64,000 nucleotides of DNA from Fallopia convolvulus (Eukaryota > Streptophyta > Magnoliopsida > Caryophyllales > Polygonaceae): NCBI GenBank assembly GCA_964016875.1, contig OZ024721.1:7569001-7633000 (forward strand), given 5' to 3'. A program made the position numbers and the translations under genes. This document shows, piece by piece, positions 10,641 through 21,621 of this stretch (position 1 is its first letter; every line of letters starts with the position of its first letter). Under the pieces are notes generated by a model, which had not been told where the DNA came from, did no database searches, and saw only the letters and a program-made list of their open reading frames with translations.

Positions 10641-13414
10641 TTAAATCTTCGAGGCTTCGACGGTGGGGTCGGAGGTCTTCGTAGGATCTTCAGAGGCTTC
10701 AGCAGTGGGGTCTTTGGGAATCTCCAGGGCAGGGCCGAGGATCGCAGACGGTTGGGAGCTTGGCGCATCTTCCCGAGCAATGCCCGCCATGGAAGGAACC
10801 TCGCTTGCCACGGTCCCGTCCGCATTAAGGAAGAACTCACATTCCCCCTCGGGCTCTTCCCCGGTCTCTTCCCCCATAGTCTCCTCGTAGTTGGGGTTGA
10901 AGAAGACAATGCGAGGATCGATGTGCCTATACTTGGCCACCGCCTGCTTAACGCCCATGCGGACGGCCTGGTGGAACATCTTCCTTACGCTTTCCACCAT
11001 CATCGCCTTGTACTCCTCCGAGGCCACGTATTTGGGACCCGCAGCCTCCACCTGCTCGTTGAGCTCAACGACACGATGTCGAAGGTTGGTGATCTCATCC
11101 TCGGCCTTCGAGAGCTCCGCTTCTTTCTCCTTAAAGAATTGGTGCTCGGCGGAGAGCTTACCCCGAAGCTCATTATTCTCATCCTGAAAGGCCTCGGCCA
11201 CTTCTCTGGCCTTGATCTCTCGCTCCTTGGCCCGAGCCTCACCCTCCTTCGCTCGAGTCTCTCCCTCTTTCGCCCTCGCCGCGGCCTTAGCCTCATCCCT
11301 CGCCGCATCCTCCGCGGCTTCAGACCGTGTCTTGATCACGGCGAGCTCCTTTGCCCGCTTCTCGCACTCCTCAGTACGGCTTGTAAGCGCCGCCTACATC
11401 TTTCCCATCCTCGCATGGGCAAGGGCGATGGGGCTACGGTTATAGTTGTCAAAAAAGGTATGATGTAGGTTCGTAAAGAGAGAAAAGGAATGAGAAAGAG
11501 GGCACGAAGTCTTAAATAGAAGCGAGATGCATAAAAACAAAACTTACCATGGCCGAGTACCGAGCAGCCTCGTCATCAAGCGCCGCATCGGTAAGATTGT
11601 TGGCCCACCCAACCTCCTCCTTCCAATCTCCCCGGGCCCATTCCAGCTGGACCCCCCTAACCGGGCCAGGGCAGTGAAACCTGGCAGGGGAGGGACCAGC
11701 GGCCTCGATAGCCCGTCCCTCGAAGTTGAAGGCGGGGATACTGTCTTTCCCCGACGCACCTCGCTGGTCGTCCGCCCGAGGTTTCTTCTTCTTCTCCCCA
11801 GGAGGGGACTCCACGCCCTTCCTCTTATGACCGGCTCTGTCGCCGGACCCTCGAGAGGAATGGGACGACGTCCTCGCGACGTCCCCTTTTGGCGGGGCCA
11901 CCCCGGAAGTCTTCTCCCCTTTGGACGTCCTCGCAACGTCCCCTTTGGACGTCTTCGCGACGTCTCCTTTGGGCGGCCTCGCAACGTCCCATTGGGACGT
12001 CTTCGCGACGTCCCCCTTGGACGGATCCCCCTCAGAAGTCTTCCCCCCGGACGCAATCGTCGGCGGGGGTGTAGGGTTAGGCTGCGTGACGGCCGACCTC
12101 GCCTGAGGGACCGGGTCCTCGATAACTATCGCCATTTGATCTCGGGAAACCGGGGTCGTAGGACTGGAAGTCACAGGTTTCTTCCCTTTTGACTTCGAGG
12201 TAAGAGCGCGCAAAAGATCCACTGCCGAAGAAAAACATGAGAGTAAGTTAAAGAAGACAAAGAAACAAGTAAACAATGTTGAAATAAACTAGGATTGCGA
12301 GGTTGTTGACCTCGCTATCTGACAAAGGAGGACAAACAAAAATACATATGTAACAAAGAAAGAAGAATGAAATACCCTCGTTGCCCTCACGTGGTGGAGG
12401 GACGAGACTCAGGCCGGCCCGCTCAAGCCGTTCTTGTGCCAGATACTTCTGATGCGGGGCCTGGCGCACCGGGGCGTATCGCGCCTTAAGCGCCTTGAAT
12501 TGGGGGACCGTGTGCGAACCTACTTGCCGAACAAAGTTGCCTGGCACCGTGGGGAAATTAAGATACCTCCCGGTGACGTCTCGAACCAGGAACCAACTCT
12601 TCTTCCATGGCCCGACATTTGAAACATTATCAGTAATCTTGATGTCCGGCAAGCTAAGGTTGACGAGACAGGACTTCGGGTCCCTCCTTGCCAGGAACAA
12701 CGTCGACATGTCGTCAACGTTTGGTCCAACCCCTAGCTCGCGACTGCGGACCGTGTAGGCACACAACAACCTCCAGGCATTGGGAAGCAACTGTGCAGGG
12801 CATATCTGCATCCCCCACAGAAAATCGACGATGTGTTGGGCCAAGGGCAACCTAAAGCCCGCTTGAAGACTGAACGAATGCACAACCGCGCACCTTTCGT
12901 AAGATGCCCAAGTGTTGCCCCCCTCTTCCGGAAGTGCTAGCTCAACCCCCTCGGGCCAAGCGAACTCCTTGGCAATTTTCTCAAGATTCTCAGGCTCCAG
13001 CTCGGTGGGCGTTCCCCCAGACATAAAAACCTCGCTGGAATCCGAAGACATGGGAATCCTCTCCCCAAGAACAGCTGGGACGCGGGACACAGCATCATTG
13101 ATATACGCCGCCTCAAAGTCCGCAGGCTCGTAGGAGTCGGACGACGTTGCCACAACCTCGGCAACAACCTCGTCGGAGACAGAAGACCCGGCCATCTCAA
13201 CACCCGACGACGCACAAAGTCGGGAAAAACGGGAGTTAATTGAGACCTCGGAGTTGCTAGAAGAAGGGTCGCTAAAGACCAGCGAAGGCGACCTCGGGTT
13301 TTGGGAATCGCTAGGCTCTACGGTTCCCACAGACTCGGAGACCTCCTCGTAAAAACCCTCTTGAACTTTGAACACGAAACCAGGTGGGGGGCTCATAGAA
13401 GCTCTCCTAGGCAT
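10641..13414 (-). CDS. Antisense gene of the Tat element (gypsy-type transposon domain), three exons
   Basis: Proposed exons on the minus strand: 13414-12376, 12221-11548 and 11393-10641. Donors are GGTATT and GGTAAG; acceptors end GGCAG and TGTAG. The phases fit (1039+674+753 nt), giving 821 codons with no stop. Exon 1 holds the conserved segment around QAGFRLPLAQHIVDF and LPNAWRLL, matching the family called putative gypsy-type transposon protein (Pfam Transposase_28), known from the antisense frame of Tat-clade elements. Exon 2 encodes a basic low-complexity region with repeated KGDVA-R/K-TS units and a KKKKPR stretch that could be a nuclear signal. Exon 3 is a long Glu/Lys/Ala coiled coil with an acidic C-terminus. 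The function in the element's life cycle is unknown. The third acceptor has a weak pyrimidine tract; an alternative at about 11422 would break phase. The gene is intact while the sense pol is not. Confidence 0.75.
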
Positions 13415-14673
13415 GAAAAAACGACGTCCAGGCCGCGGGAGGCTAGCACCTGGAAAAGAGATAGGCGATGAAGCATCGGACAAAATAACCAAAAGGAAGA
13501 AAAGCGCGAGGTCATAACCCCGAAGCAAAAAGCGACACGAAGTCACGACAACAAAGGGAAGAAAAGACAACGCGAAGCCATAGGGGAAGAAGGCCACGTG
13601 GCACCCTAGAAGCTACTCTGACAAGATAGGACGGCGGAGGAAAATTTGAAGCGCCAAAAGGAAGAAAGAGAGAGAAGAATGCTAACCAGCGTGGAAGCCA
13701 GCGGTGGAAGCCCAAGCGTCCCGTCAATCGGACATCATGGCGTTTGGGTTTCCAGGGCCTCAAGTTTCGAAAAATGGCGGACAAAAAGGCACGAACTCAA
13801 CCGTCACCTAACAGGCAAAGGCTTGAGGGGCGTGGCGTTGGCCTGACGGTGACGACCGCTTGCCACCACCGTCCCGCCGCCGCAACGCTAGCAAAACACA
13901 CCAGGGCGTTCGCCGCCCTCACCCCACCGTCCCGCCACCATGATGCTGGTGCGAAACACCCAAAAGCGAACGTTGCCCGCTAGGGCACAAAGCCGAGCAA
14001 GAAGAAAAAAGAAGAAGAGCGAAAAAAAATGACAAAGGGCAAACGCCCAGAAACACACGCGACACTACCACCACCGCTTCGCCACCGTGACACCGGCGCG
14101 GAACTCCAGGCGACGTATCGTCGCCTTTACAGAGCGCGGAGCAAAAAAGCAAGCAAGGAAGGATCGAAGGCAAAAAACACCGAAAAATAGGAAGATGAAG
14201 GTCGAGAACTTACTTGTTAAAAACCGGCGAAGAAAGGGCGGTGGTGCAACTGGGAAAAGGTGAAGGCTCGTCGGAAACCGTCTGGAGAACCGCTAGCAAG
14301 AAACTGAAAAGGCGAAGAGAGAGGGCGAAAATGTTGAGAGAGAAGATGGAATGGAAGCGTGTGAAATACGCTCTTATAAAGAGCAGGCTTGGGCCTCCCC
14401 TGCCCAGAGAGGCTTATTGGGCTTGTCCCCCCTGAACGGCCCATTAAGCAAGACATGAAGAGCAAGCCCAGAAAAGCTTCACCCCTGCAAACAAAAAAAA
14501 GAGCTAAGTGTAGAGCCTCGCAAAAAGAGGGCTTCGCAAGATGCCCGCCATGAACCTCGGAACCCTTGAAACCTCGCAAAATGCCTACCCACCTCTCAAA
14601 ACCTCGTACCCCGTGATCTTTGCGAACTTATGCCCTGCGGCCTTCGGGGCGAGATCCCCAGGCCATGGGGTTG
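13415..14673 (-). promoter_or_regulatory. Leader and putative promoter of the antisense gene
   Basis: No conserved sense coding. On the minus strand a TTTATAAG box (14373-14380) lies about 960 bp upstream of the antisense start codon, and TTTTCCAG near 13450 could end a 5' UTR intron. Short open frames in this stretch match nothing known. A weak polypurine-like GGCCATGGGGTTG lies directly before the 3' LTR. Confidence 0.4.
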
Positions 14674-15561
14674 TGATGATGCTCAAAAAAGTAAAATAAG
14701 AAGTGGGCCCGGGGTACGAAGAACATACAGATCCGGCGGGCCTCCCGGGGATGATCCTAGGGCCCACTACCACACCCGTCTTTTATTTTAACAAAATCCC
14801 TACCCCCGCGAGGTCCTCTGAAACCTTGGAACGAGGTCTACACCTCGTAACCGACTCTACCGACACGCCCGCCCACCAGAACCACTCAGCTAGCGCCGCT
14901 CTCCCGAGCCAATCACAAGTTGCCTCGCCTCTAGACCAATCAGAGCCCTTGATCTCGGGCGTCCCACATCGGACAATGATCAAAACTCGACTCCCCAATC
15001 CTCTATAAATAGAGGAGAACCTCATATGGAAAAGGGGTCGAAAAACATCTTGAACTCAAGAACTATCTTGCTCGTTGAAGATCGACGTGATCGAAACATC
15101 GTTAAAAGGCCTCGCTACAGACAAGTGAAGTCCACAAAAAGACTTCAAGTCTCACAAAGTTTCTGCTCACATCAAAGACCTCGCTACACCATCCCGGAAG
15201 CCGCCTAAACCTCACTCTCATTCACATCAAAGACTCCGCTGCCCAATCTCGCAAGTCATCAACGTCGTCCCGCAAAATCAACCTCGTTTGAGAGGTCGAA
15301 AAAGCAATACTTAGAATTGTCTAGCAATTAGGAGATCTCGAACATTGTTAGGCCGAGATCTCGGACAACCGTAGGGGGTCTAGGGTGTAAACTTCGAGTG
15401 TTTGTAATCTCGTTGGTTTATAACCTCGTTGGCTTGTAACTTCGTAATCTTGCAACCTCGTTGTAAAGAAAATCATAAATAAAGAAGCAAGTATTCGCAC
15501 AATCGAATATAATAATCCCGTCTCTTGTCTTTTAGCGAACGGTTTATTTCGAGTTTCATCA
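14674..15561 (+). repeat. 3' LTR of the Tat element
   Basis: 888 bp, same length as the 5' LTR, with about 20 base differences by eye and no obvious indels. It is followed directly by TATCA, the duplicated target. The polypurine-like junction CCATGGGGTTG before TGATG has the same form as in the element at 35298-38456. Confidence 0.95.
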
Positions 15562-15680
15562 TATCATATATATTATCTCATTACAAAAGCTATGAAATAT
15601 CTTTTTTATATATTAAAATAAAAAAGTTTTTATTTTCTTCGTTATTTGGTACCTTAATTTAAATTTCGTCTAGGTAGGAC

Positions 15681-16066
15681 CAGTGGCCGAGGGAGTTCAT
15701 GCCCAGTGGGGGTTACAGCCCCCACTAGTAGCCCCCCACTAGGATTTTCAAAAAAAAATTAATGTTTTTTAAAAATATAGTAAAAAAAACTAGGTTATTT
15801 GATAAAAACTAATTTATTTGGTCATAAAATAGAAGATTAATTTGTATATATATATATATATAAATATATTGAAATGGTTTTTTATACATAAAAATACATA
15901 ATTTTATACATAATTTTTTTTATATACAGAAAAATACATTTTTTTCCATATTTTATTAAAAAATACAAAAAAAAAATTCCTAGATTCGCCAGGAATATTC
16001 CTGTAGCCCAAAAAAATTATAACGGAATTTAGCCCCCACTGATACAAATTTCTGCCTACGCCACTG
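15681..16066. mobile_element. hAT-type MITE (copy 2, inverted relative to copy 1)
   Basis: A 386-bp element with an exact 8-bp duplication GGTAGGAC at 15673-15680 and 16067-16074. The right end in reverse complement reads CAGTGGCGTAGGCAGAAATTTG, close to the left end of the copy at 1622; the left end is CAGTGGCCGAGG. The AT-rich core with ATATAT and runs of A is shared with copy 1 in opposite orientation. It is non-coding. Confidence 0.85.
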
Positions 16067-16216
16067 GGTAGGACCAGTCCCGAAGCTGACTTATATAGTA
16101 CGTAATTCAAAGCAGCCAACATCCCAATTAAAGAAATCCTTATATTCGAAGCAATCCGGCAAGAGACACTTGCAGTGGGGCTGAAGTATAGCGAGTGGAA
16201 AGCAAATTGAAATGGC

Positions 16217-16324
16217 AGAATACATCAACAGACCCCTGTACTTACAACTTTTTTTCCATTGGACCCCTGTACTAAAAAATGTTCAAATAGACCCCTGTAC
16301 TGCCCCCAATTTTGCCTATCGAAC
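16217..16324 (+). repeat. Left TIR of the MULE
   Basis: 108 bp, reverse complement of 20459-20566. It contains three spaced copies of ACCCCTGTACT or a close variant (near 16232, 16263 and 16291), possible transposase binding sites. Confidence 0.9.
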
Positions 16325-16950
16325 CCTTCATTAAATTCTCCCCATTACGTGTGTCAGACGCGCGCGCACGTGTCATGGTAATTGCCAAGTAATATCCCCG
16401 TAATGCCACCTAATGTCCACGTAATACCATTTAAACAAGTACATGCCACGTAATAATATTTTAATCCAAAGCATATATTATACAAATCATATAGTCGTTA
16501 TTTTTGTTACAAAAACAAGATCAAACCTGTCGATCGAAGGCCAGGGAGGGAGAAAACAGAGAGACGAAACCCGCGAAAGAGAAACGAAGCCAATCGAAGG
16601 CCATCGGTGGAGCGCAATTGAAGGCCTTGAAGCTCGATTCTGGCAAGAGGCCTCCTTGACGACATAGACGCTCAGGTGAATGCTCTTCCTTGAGCTCACC
16701 ACTGTCAAAATCCCGCCCATCAGGTATGAGCAATCCATTTAGGGTTTTCTTGCTCGATTTAAGGTTTTCTTGCTCGATTTAGGGTTTTCTTCCTCGATTT
16801 GGGATTTTGAGTTACAAGTTTATGCATTTTGCTTTTGATTCTCGTTACTGTGGACTGATTTTTGCCGATTTAGGGCTCTTTCATGTTTGGATGGAAAGTC
16901 TTTAGCTTGCTTGTTCTGTGTGAAATCTGAGCTTGTTTGTTGGTCCAGGA

Positions 16951-18837
16951 ATGGCGTCTAAAACTTTAAATGTTGCTTGGCATCATGGGGGTTCATTTGT
17001 GGGTGAAGATCCTATTGAGTATAGGACCTCCTTTCCTCTGTCTTATAGTTCAAACATTGATAGTGATATGTTTAGTATCCCTGATCTAGATTGGGATATA
17101 AAGGGCCTTGGGTACAAGGGATACAAGGCAATGTACTACAAGGGGAAAGATAGTAACTCATTTAGAATATTGTCAGATAGTGTTTTGATGGAAATTGTGG
17201 AAGAAGTTGAGGATGGGGCTGAGTTAGATTTCTACATTGAGCACGAAATAAATGAACCTGTGGTGGCTGATGTGGAAATTGATGTTGAGGAATACTTGCA
17301 AAGTCTTCCAAAGGGTCTAACTCCAACAGATCCAGTGGTGGTGGAGGAGGTTCAAGGGTTAGGAGTTGAGCAAAATATGGATGAGCAAGAGGTGATAGCT
17401 GGAGGAGAGGGTGAGAATCTTGAAGAAGTAGAGGATGATGAGTCCTCAGCACAAGGAGAGGGCGATGAGAATCCTGCAGAAGGAGAGGGTGATGAGAATC
17501 TTGCAGAAGGAGAGGATGATGAGAATCCTGCAGAAGGAGAGGATGATGAGAACTATGTGCATGGAGAGGATGAAGAGAGTTCTGAAAGTGAAGATGTTTC
17601 AATAGATATGAGTGATAACAGTGATGTTGATGATGAATTGAGGGAGGTGAGAGCTGCTGCTAGGGAACTTAGGGCTAGAAGGAGGGTGCACAAGGAGAGG
17701 ATGGCTCATGTTCATTTGGCTATGGGAGAGGTTGGAAATGATGAGGGTTATGAAGAGTGGAATGGAAAGGGCACTGATTATAGGGGGAAAATAGGTGGTG
17801 ATGAGCCATACTATGGGTCTGAATCTGACTATAGTATGGATAGTGATGGGTCTGGGTCTGATGGAGGTGATGAAAGAGAGGTGAACAGAAGAAGGACAAA
17901 GCATGAGCTGTACAACCCAAACTGTGAATACCCCATATGGGAACTTGGCATGGTTTTTGAGAGTGTAGAGGAGTTTAGGGTGGTTGTGGCTAAGTATGTT
18001 GTCCACAGGGGTGTAAAGCTCAAGCTTAAACCTAATGAGAGGCTTAGGGTGGTGCCTAAGTGCCAGCATCCAGGATGCAAGTGGACACTGCGTACCAGCC
18101 ATGATGCAGCAAGCAAGAATTTCAAGATCAAGACATACTGGCCCACACATTCATGTAGGAGGTACAGTACTAACATGTTGTGTAATTCCAAATTCCTGGT
18201 TGATAAGTTGGAGGCCAGAATTGTGTCACAACCATCATTGAAGCTTTGGGAGATTCAGGAGTTATGTAAGAAGGACTTCAAAATGTATGTTGGCATATCC
18301 ACTTGTAGGAGGGCAAAGCAAAGGATCTTAGGGAAGAATGTTGGGGATTACAGAGCAGAGTATGCTAGGTTGTATGATTATGTGGATGAGATAAATAGAT
18401 CCAACCTAGGATCCACATGCTTTGTGGTAACAGATAAGGAGTCTGATAAGGAAGTCTTTAGGAGGTTGTACACTTGTTTCAAACCATTGAAGAAGGATGA
18501 AAAAATGGTTGTAGGAGGATAATTGGTGTGGATGCTTGCTTTTTGAGAGGGGCTGTTGAGGGACAACTATTTGTGGCAATTGGTAAAGATGGAAATGGCC
18601 AGATGTTCCCAATTGCATGGGAGGTGACAAGTAGTGAGACCACTGTTAATTGGACAAGATTCATGAGGGCATTACAATCTGACTTGGAGCTTGGCATGGG
18701 AGAGGGACTAACCATGATCAGTGATATGCACTTGGTGAGTTTTTTTCAATTTAATGGAAAGGCAAGCGTGCAGTGACAAGGGCTGAAATGGAAAGGCAAG
18801 CTTCCACCCAAACTCAGGTTCCATTTGCTAGCCAGAC
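16951..18837 (+). pseudogene. MuDR-type transposase, frameshifted and C-terminally deleted
   Basis: The likely start is ATG 16951, just after a splice-acceptor-like TTGGTCCAG. The N-terminal third is acidic and includes four 9-residue repeats of the form DENPAEGED (about 17463-17570). The MuDR DNA-binding domain follows (about 17910-18160: WELGMVFESVEEFRVVV, then C-H-P-G-C and H-S-C metal ligands). The frame breaks near 18497-18505, where a -1 shift is needed to continue into GVDACFLRGAVEGQLF, the first catalytic Asp region, and on to MISDMH, the second. From about 18735 the rest of the catalytic core and the SWIM zinc finger are missing. A short Gln-rich tail (QASTQTQVPF, to the TAG at 18835-18837) looks like the original C-terminus. 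Not functional as read. Confidence 0.8.
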
Positions 18838-19740
18838 GGGTTCAAGCAGACTATAGGTTGAAGAAATTGCAAGACTTTTTTATGACTAGCCAGACAGTCC
18901 AATTTGCTAGCCAGACAGTCCAATTTGTTTTAGTAGTGGGAAATGACTAGTGGAGTTGAAGTTGCTGCTAGGGAACTTGTTGTTTTTTATGACTAGTTGT
19001 TGTATGAAACTTGATCAAGTTGTTGTATGAAACTTGATATTCCACTAGTCTTTTTGTGTTTTGCTGTATGAAACTTCATATTTCACTAGTTGTTGTATGA
19101 GACTAGTGGAATTGTAGCTGTATGAAACTTGTTTTAGTAGTATGAAATGACTAGTGGCTATTTTTTGATGAAACTATATATGTGGCTATTACATGAATTT
19201 GATTCATCACTGAGAAATTGGCTTTTATCCCTTGTATCACAGCTGGTTGAAGTTGCTTGACAGTTGACACTTGTGGTTCTGACATCATTGAACTTGGTTT
19301 ACTTTACTCTGATTCACTTGCAGATTGCCTTATTATCCAGGAAGATAAAAATGTATTCGTATCTTTGAAGTTCTTATAGAGTACATTGGTCTTGATTGGT
19401 GCAGGACCCAAGCATTAAGAAATGAGCTGAACAAATAGCCACTGATCCCACTTTCAATCAGATGGCTCAGCAGCACAAAAGGAGTAGTTACAACTTTACT
19501 GATGTATGAACTATATAGGCATTAGAATGATGACACAATTACAGCAATTTACAAGTTAAAAACACAGTTTGCTGGTGAAGCTGAGTAAAGAGAAACAAGT
19601 CCTCCATTCTCCAACATAATATCAATAAAGCCAATTGAAGGTCAAGAAACCAACAAAACAGTAACACCACCAAAGAATTAAAATTAAGCCAATCATCCAG
19701 AGTACTAAGTGGAAAGCTTTTACAGTTTAGGCTACATTGT

Positions 19741-20226
19741 TTAGCTCATCACAAATTTGACTACACTAATCCCTACAACAATGATCAGGGCTTTCAACAA
19801 CACATTAGCTCTGCGTTTGGCCTCGTCCACCACTTCTTGTTTGGCCTTCAATAGCTCTTCAATGACTCTTTTGCCTTCATCTGTCAATGATGAATCAACC
19901 CACCTAAAAAAATTACAGCTTCCATTTCTCTTCTTGCAACACACACAAAACCAATCCCACATTGTTCAATTAAACCCAGAAATTTGCGAATTTTGACAAA
20001 AACCCTAGAAACCAGATGTTACGAAATCAGTGAAATCACGAAAGCTTACCCCGTAATTTGAGCATCCGAAGAAGCGTCTTCCAGGATTCGAAGCTGTTCT
20101 TGAGTGTTTCATCGAAGCCGTGATGCCACACCAACAATTTGGGAAACCCAAATCACCCCTGCTGTGAGGCCTTTGCCATGGATTCGTGTTTGAGTTCAGC
20201 GTGCTTCTAGCATCCGAGTAAGCCAT
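19741..20226 (-). CDS. GRF-type zinc-finger protein with C-terminal membrane segment, inside the MULE
   Basis: Two exons on the minus strand, 20226-20050 and 19932-19741, with donor GGTAAGC and acceptor TTGCAAG. The join is in phase and gives 122 residues. The GRF zinc finger spans about residues 31-71: C31-W-C33, GRRFFGCSNY with C55, then C65-NFFRWVD, so all four Cys ligands are present only after splicing. A charged helix (about 75-103) is followed by a hydrophobic segment (about 104-121) ending the protein, so it could be tail-anchored. GRF fingers bind single-stranded nucleic acid in other proteins (TOP3A, APE2, NEIL3). Small plant GRF proteins of this shape are common in genome annotations. 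It lies convergent to the transposase and next to the right TIR, so it is probably cargo or an accessory gene of the MULE. No stop or frameshift was seen. Confidence 0.75.
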
Positions 20227-20458
20227 GAGCGTCGAGAAGAAGAGATTGGAGACGATTGGAGACGATTGGTGAAGAGGGCAAACAATGGCGGCATTCGAGA
20301 TGGAGACGAAGACAATGTCGGCATTCGAGATGGAGACGAAGACAATGGTTTTATAAAAAACATTTGTTTTTTTTTAATTTCCATGTCACCACAAATAAGT
20401 GGCATAACTCTCTTCAGCGTGGTTTGTAAATCACGCGCTAGTCCACGCAAGCAAAAAT

Positions 20459-20566
20459 GTTCGATAGGCAAAATTGGGGGCAGTGCAGGGGTCTATTTGA
20501 ACATTTTTTAGTACAGGGGTCCAATGGGAAAAAAGTTTTAAGTACAGGGGTCTGTTGATGTATTCT
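20459..20566 (-). repeat. Right TIR of the MULE
   Basis: 108 bp, inverted copy of 16217-16324; AGTACAGGGG motifs mirror those of the left end. The GRF gene begins about 230 bp inside it, so this TIR may act as its promoter. Confidence 0.9.
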
Positions 20567-20631
20567 TGGAGAGACATGGAAGAGAAGAAGCGGAGAAACA
20601 TAGCATCGAAATCGAATACCTGGCCGGCGAG

Positions 20632-21215
20632 CAGGGGCGTAGCCAGAAATTTATCATTGTAGGGGCCGACAAAATTTTCCAACATAGCTAATGTACGTTT
20701 CAAGAAAGATGTAAAAATAAAAAATACAAATTTAGACAAAAAAGAGAACATATTTTATAGAGGAGGGACTAAAATATTTCAAAATATAATTACATTAAGA
20801 AAACAAGAGTTTATAATGACAACTTATATAATTATGAATTATGTTTCAGACTACATTTAGATTAAGAAAACAAAAATGTTTCAAAATACAAATTAATTGA
20901 ATCCATAAATATTAAAAGCTCGTAACTAAAAAATAAAACCCAAACTAAAACCCTTGTTTCAAAGCTTTCGGGTTCAATTATATTATGAAAGTAAGATGTT
21001 TTACAAAAGATAAAAGCATTCTAACTAAGTAAATGACTTGTTAAAAGTGGTTTGTATACGTTCAATCTTCAAACGTTCATAACTTTTTGCTCAAATGTCA
21101 GAATTGAGCTTATAATATATTAAATCGAAGCTATTGACAAGATGAACATATATACGGGTAAAAATTTGGATTGGGGGGCCATGGCCCCCACCCGCCCCAA
21201 CATAGCTCCGCCCTG
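20632..21215. mobile_element. hAT-type element, 584 bp, non-coding
   Basis: Starts CAGGGGCGTAGCC; the other end in reverse complement starts CAGGGCGGAGC. An exact 8-bp duplication CCGGCGAG lies at 20624-20631 and 21216-21223. The ends resemble the CAGTGGCG MITEs but the interior differs, so it is a separate family. It is AT-rich with no transposase coding. It sits 65 bp beyond the MULE. Confidence 0.85.
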
Positions 21216-21364
21216 CCGGCGAGGTTTCTTCTCTTCACTAGAGACCAATCATATTTACATCAAATCCTAGAAATGATTTGATTTGATGGGAATAAGCAGG
21301 AGATGGACTGATGGAGCTGGTATAATTGAAACAGAGAGCAAGTTGGAATATGTTAATTACGGCG

Positions 21365-21370
21365 CACGTG
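21365..21370. promoter_or_regulatory. G-box upstream of the ERF gene
   Basis: CACGTG, 252 bp upstream of the ERF start codon, in a region of CGTACG-rich sequence. G-boxes bind bZIP and bHLH factors and are common in stress-gene promoters. A TATA-like CTATTTAATC lies at 21501-21510. Both are motif matches only. Confidence 0.35.
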
Positions 21371-21621
21371 GTGGCAAGGGAATCTAGCTAGCTGACACTT
21401 TTGTGCGTTGAATCTGACATGTGGCTTCAAACATGCTAATTAATAGGTACGTGACTACGTACGTACGCGGTATCGAGTGGCCAGGTTCCGCACTTTCCAC
21501 CTATTTAATCCCCTCATTCCGACGCTGGAACTCGTATTTTAAAGATTTTGCTGTCGCCCTCTCATACGCACGTACGTAGCCCGCGTTACCCAAAACTTCA
21601 TATCTCCTCAGTGTCAAGAAG

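Larger units (their letters stand above)
3354..15561 (+). mobile_element. Full-length Tat-lineage Ty3/gypsy retrotransposon
   Basis: A 12.2-kb element with two 888-bp LTRs (TG...CA), flanked by the 5-bp duplication TATCA (3349-3353 and 15562-15566). Order: 5' LTR, primer site, gag, protease, reverse transcriptase, RNase H, a second RNase H-like domain, integrase, a 43-bp tandem array, an antisense gene, 3' LTR. The dual RNase H and an antisense gene between pol and the 3' LTR are known hallmarks of the Tat clade (Retand, RIRE2, Grande). By eye the LTRs differ at about 20 of 888 positions, so insertion is fairly recent. Gag-pol carries several stops and frameshifts, so this copy cannot be autonomous as read. 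GC content is well above the flanks. Confidence 0.92.
16217..20566 (+). mobile_element. Mutator-like element (MULE) with 108-bp terminal inverted repeats
   Basis: The ends 16217-16324 and 20459-20566 are inverted repeats of equal length with about three or four mismatches. Inside lie a MuDR-type transposase gene on the plus strand, broken and partly deleted, and a small intact spliced GRF zinc-finger gene on the minus strand near the right end. Long TIRs and a MuDR-type transposase define the superfamily. I could not find a clean 9-bp target duplication next to the TIRs, so the exact ends may be a few bases off or the flanks have changed. Convergent two-gene layouts are known in maize MuDR, but there the second gene is mudrB, which is not GRF-like. 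Confidence 0.85.

Noticed and set aside
11394..11396. TAG in frame with exon 3 of the Tat antisense gene, first read as a nonsense mutation
   Set aside because: Using this TAG as the splice acceptor gives a phase-matched join with no stop, so it is more likely the intron end.
16208..16220. Possible MULE target duplication (AAATGGCAGA versus ACATGGAAGA near 20574)
   Set aside because: Imperfect and not adjacent to the right TIR, so not accepted as a duplication.
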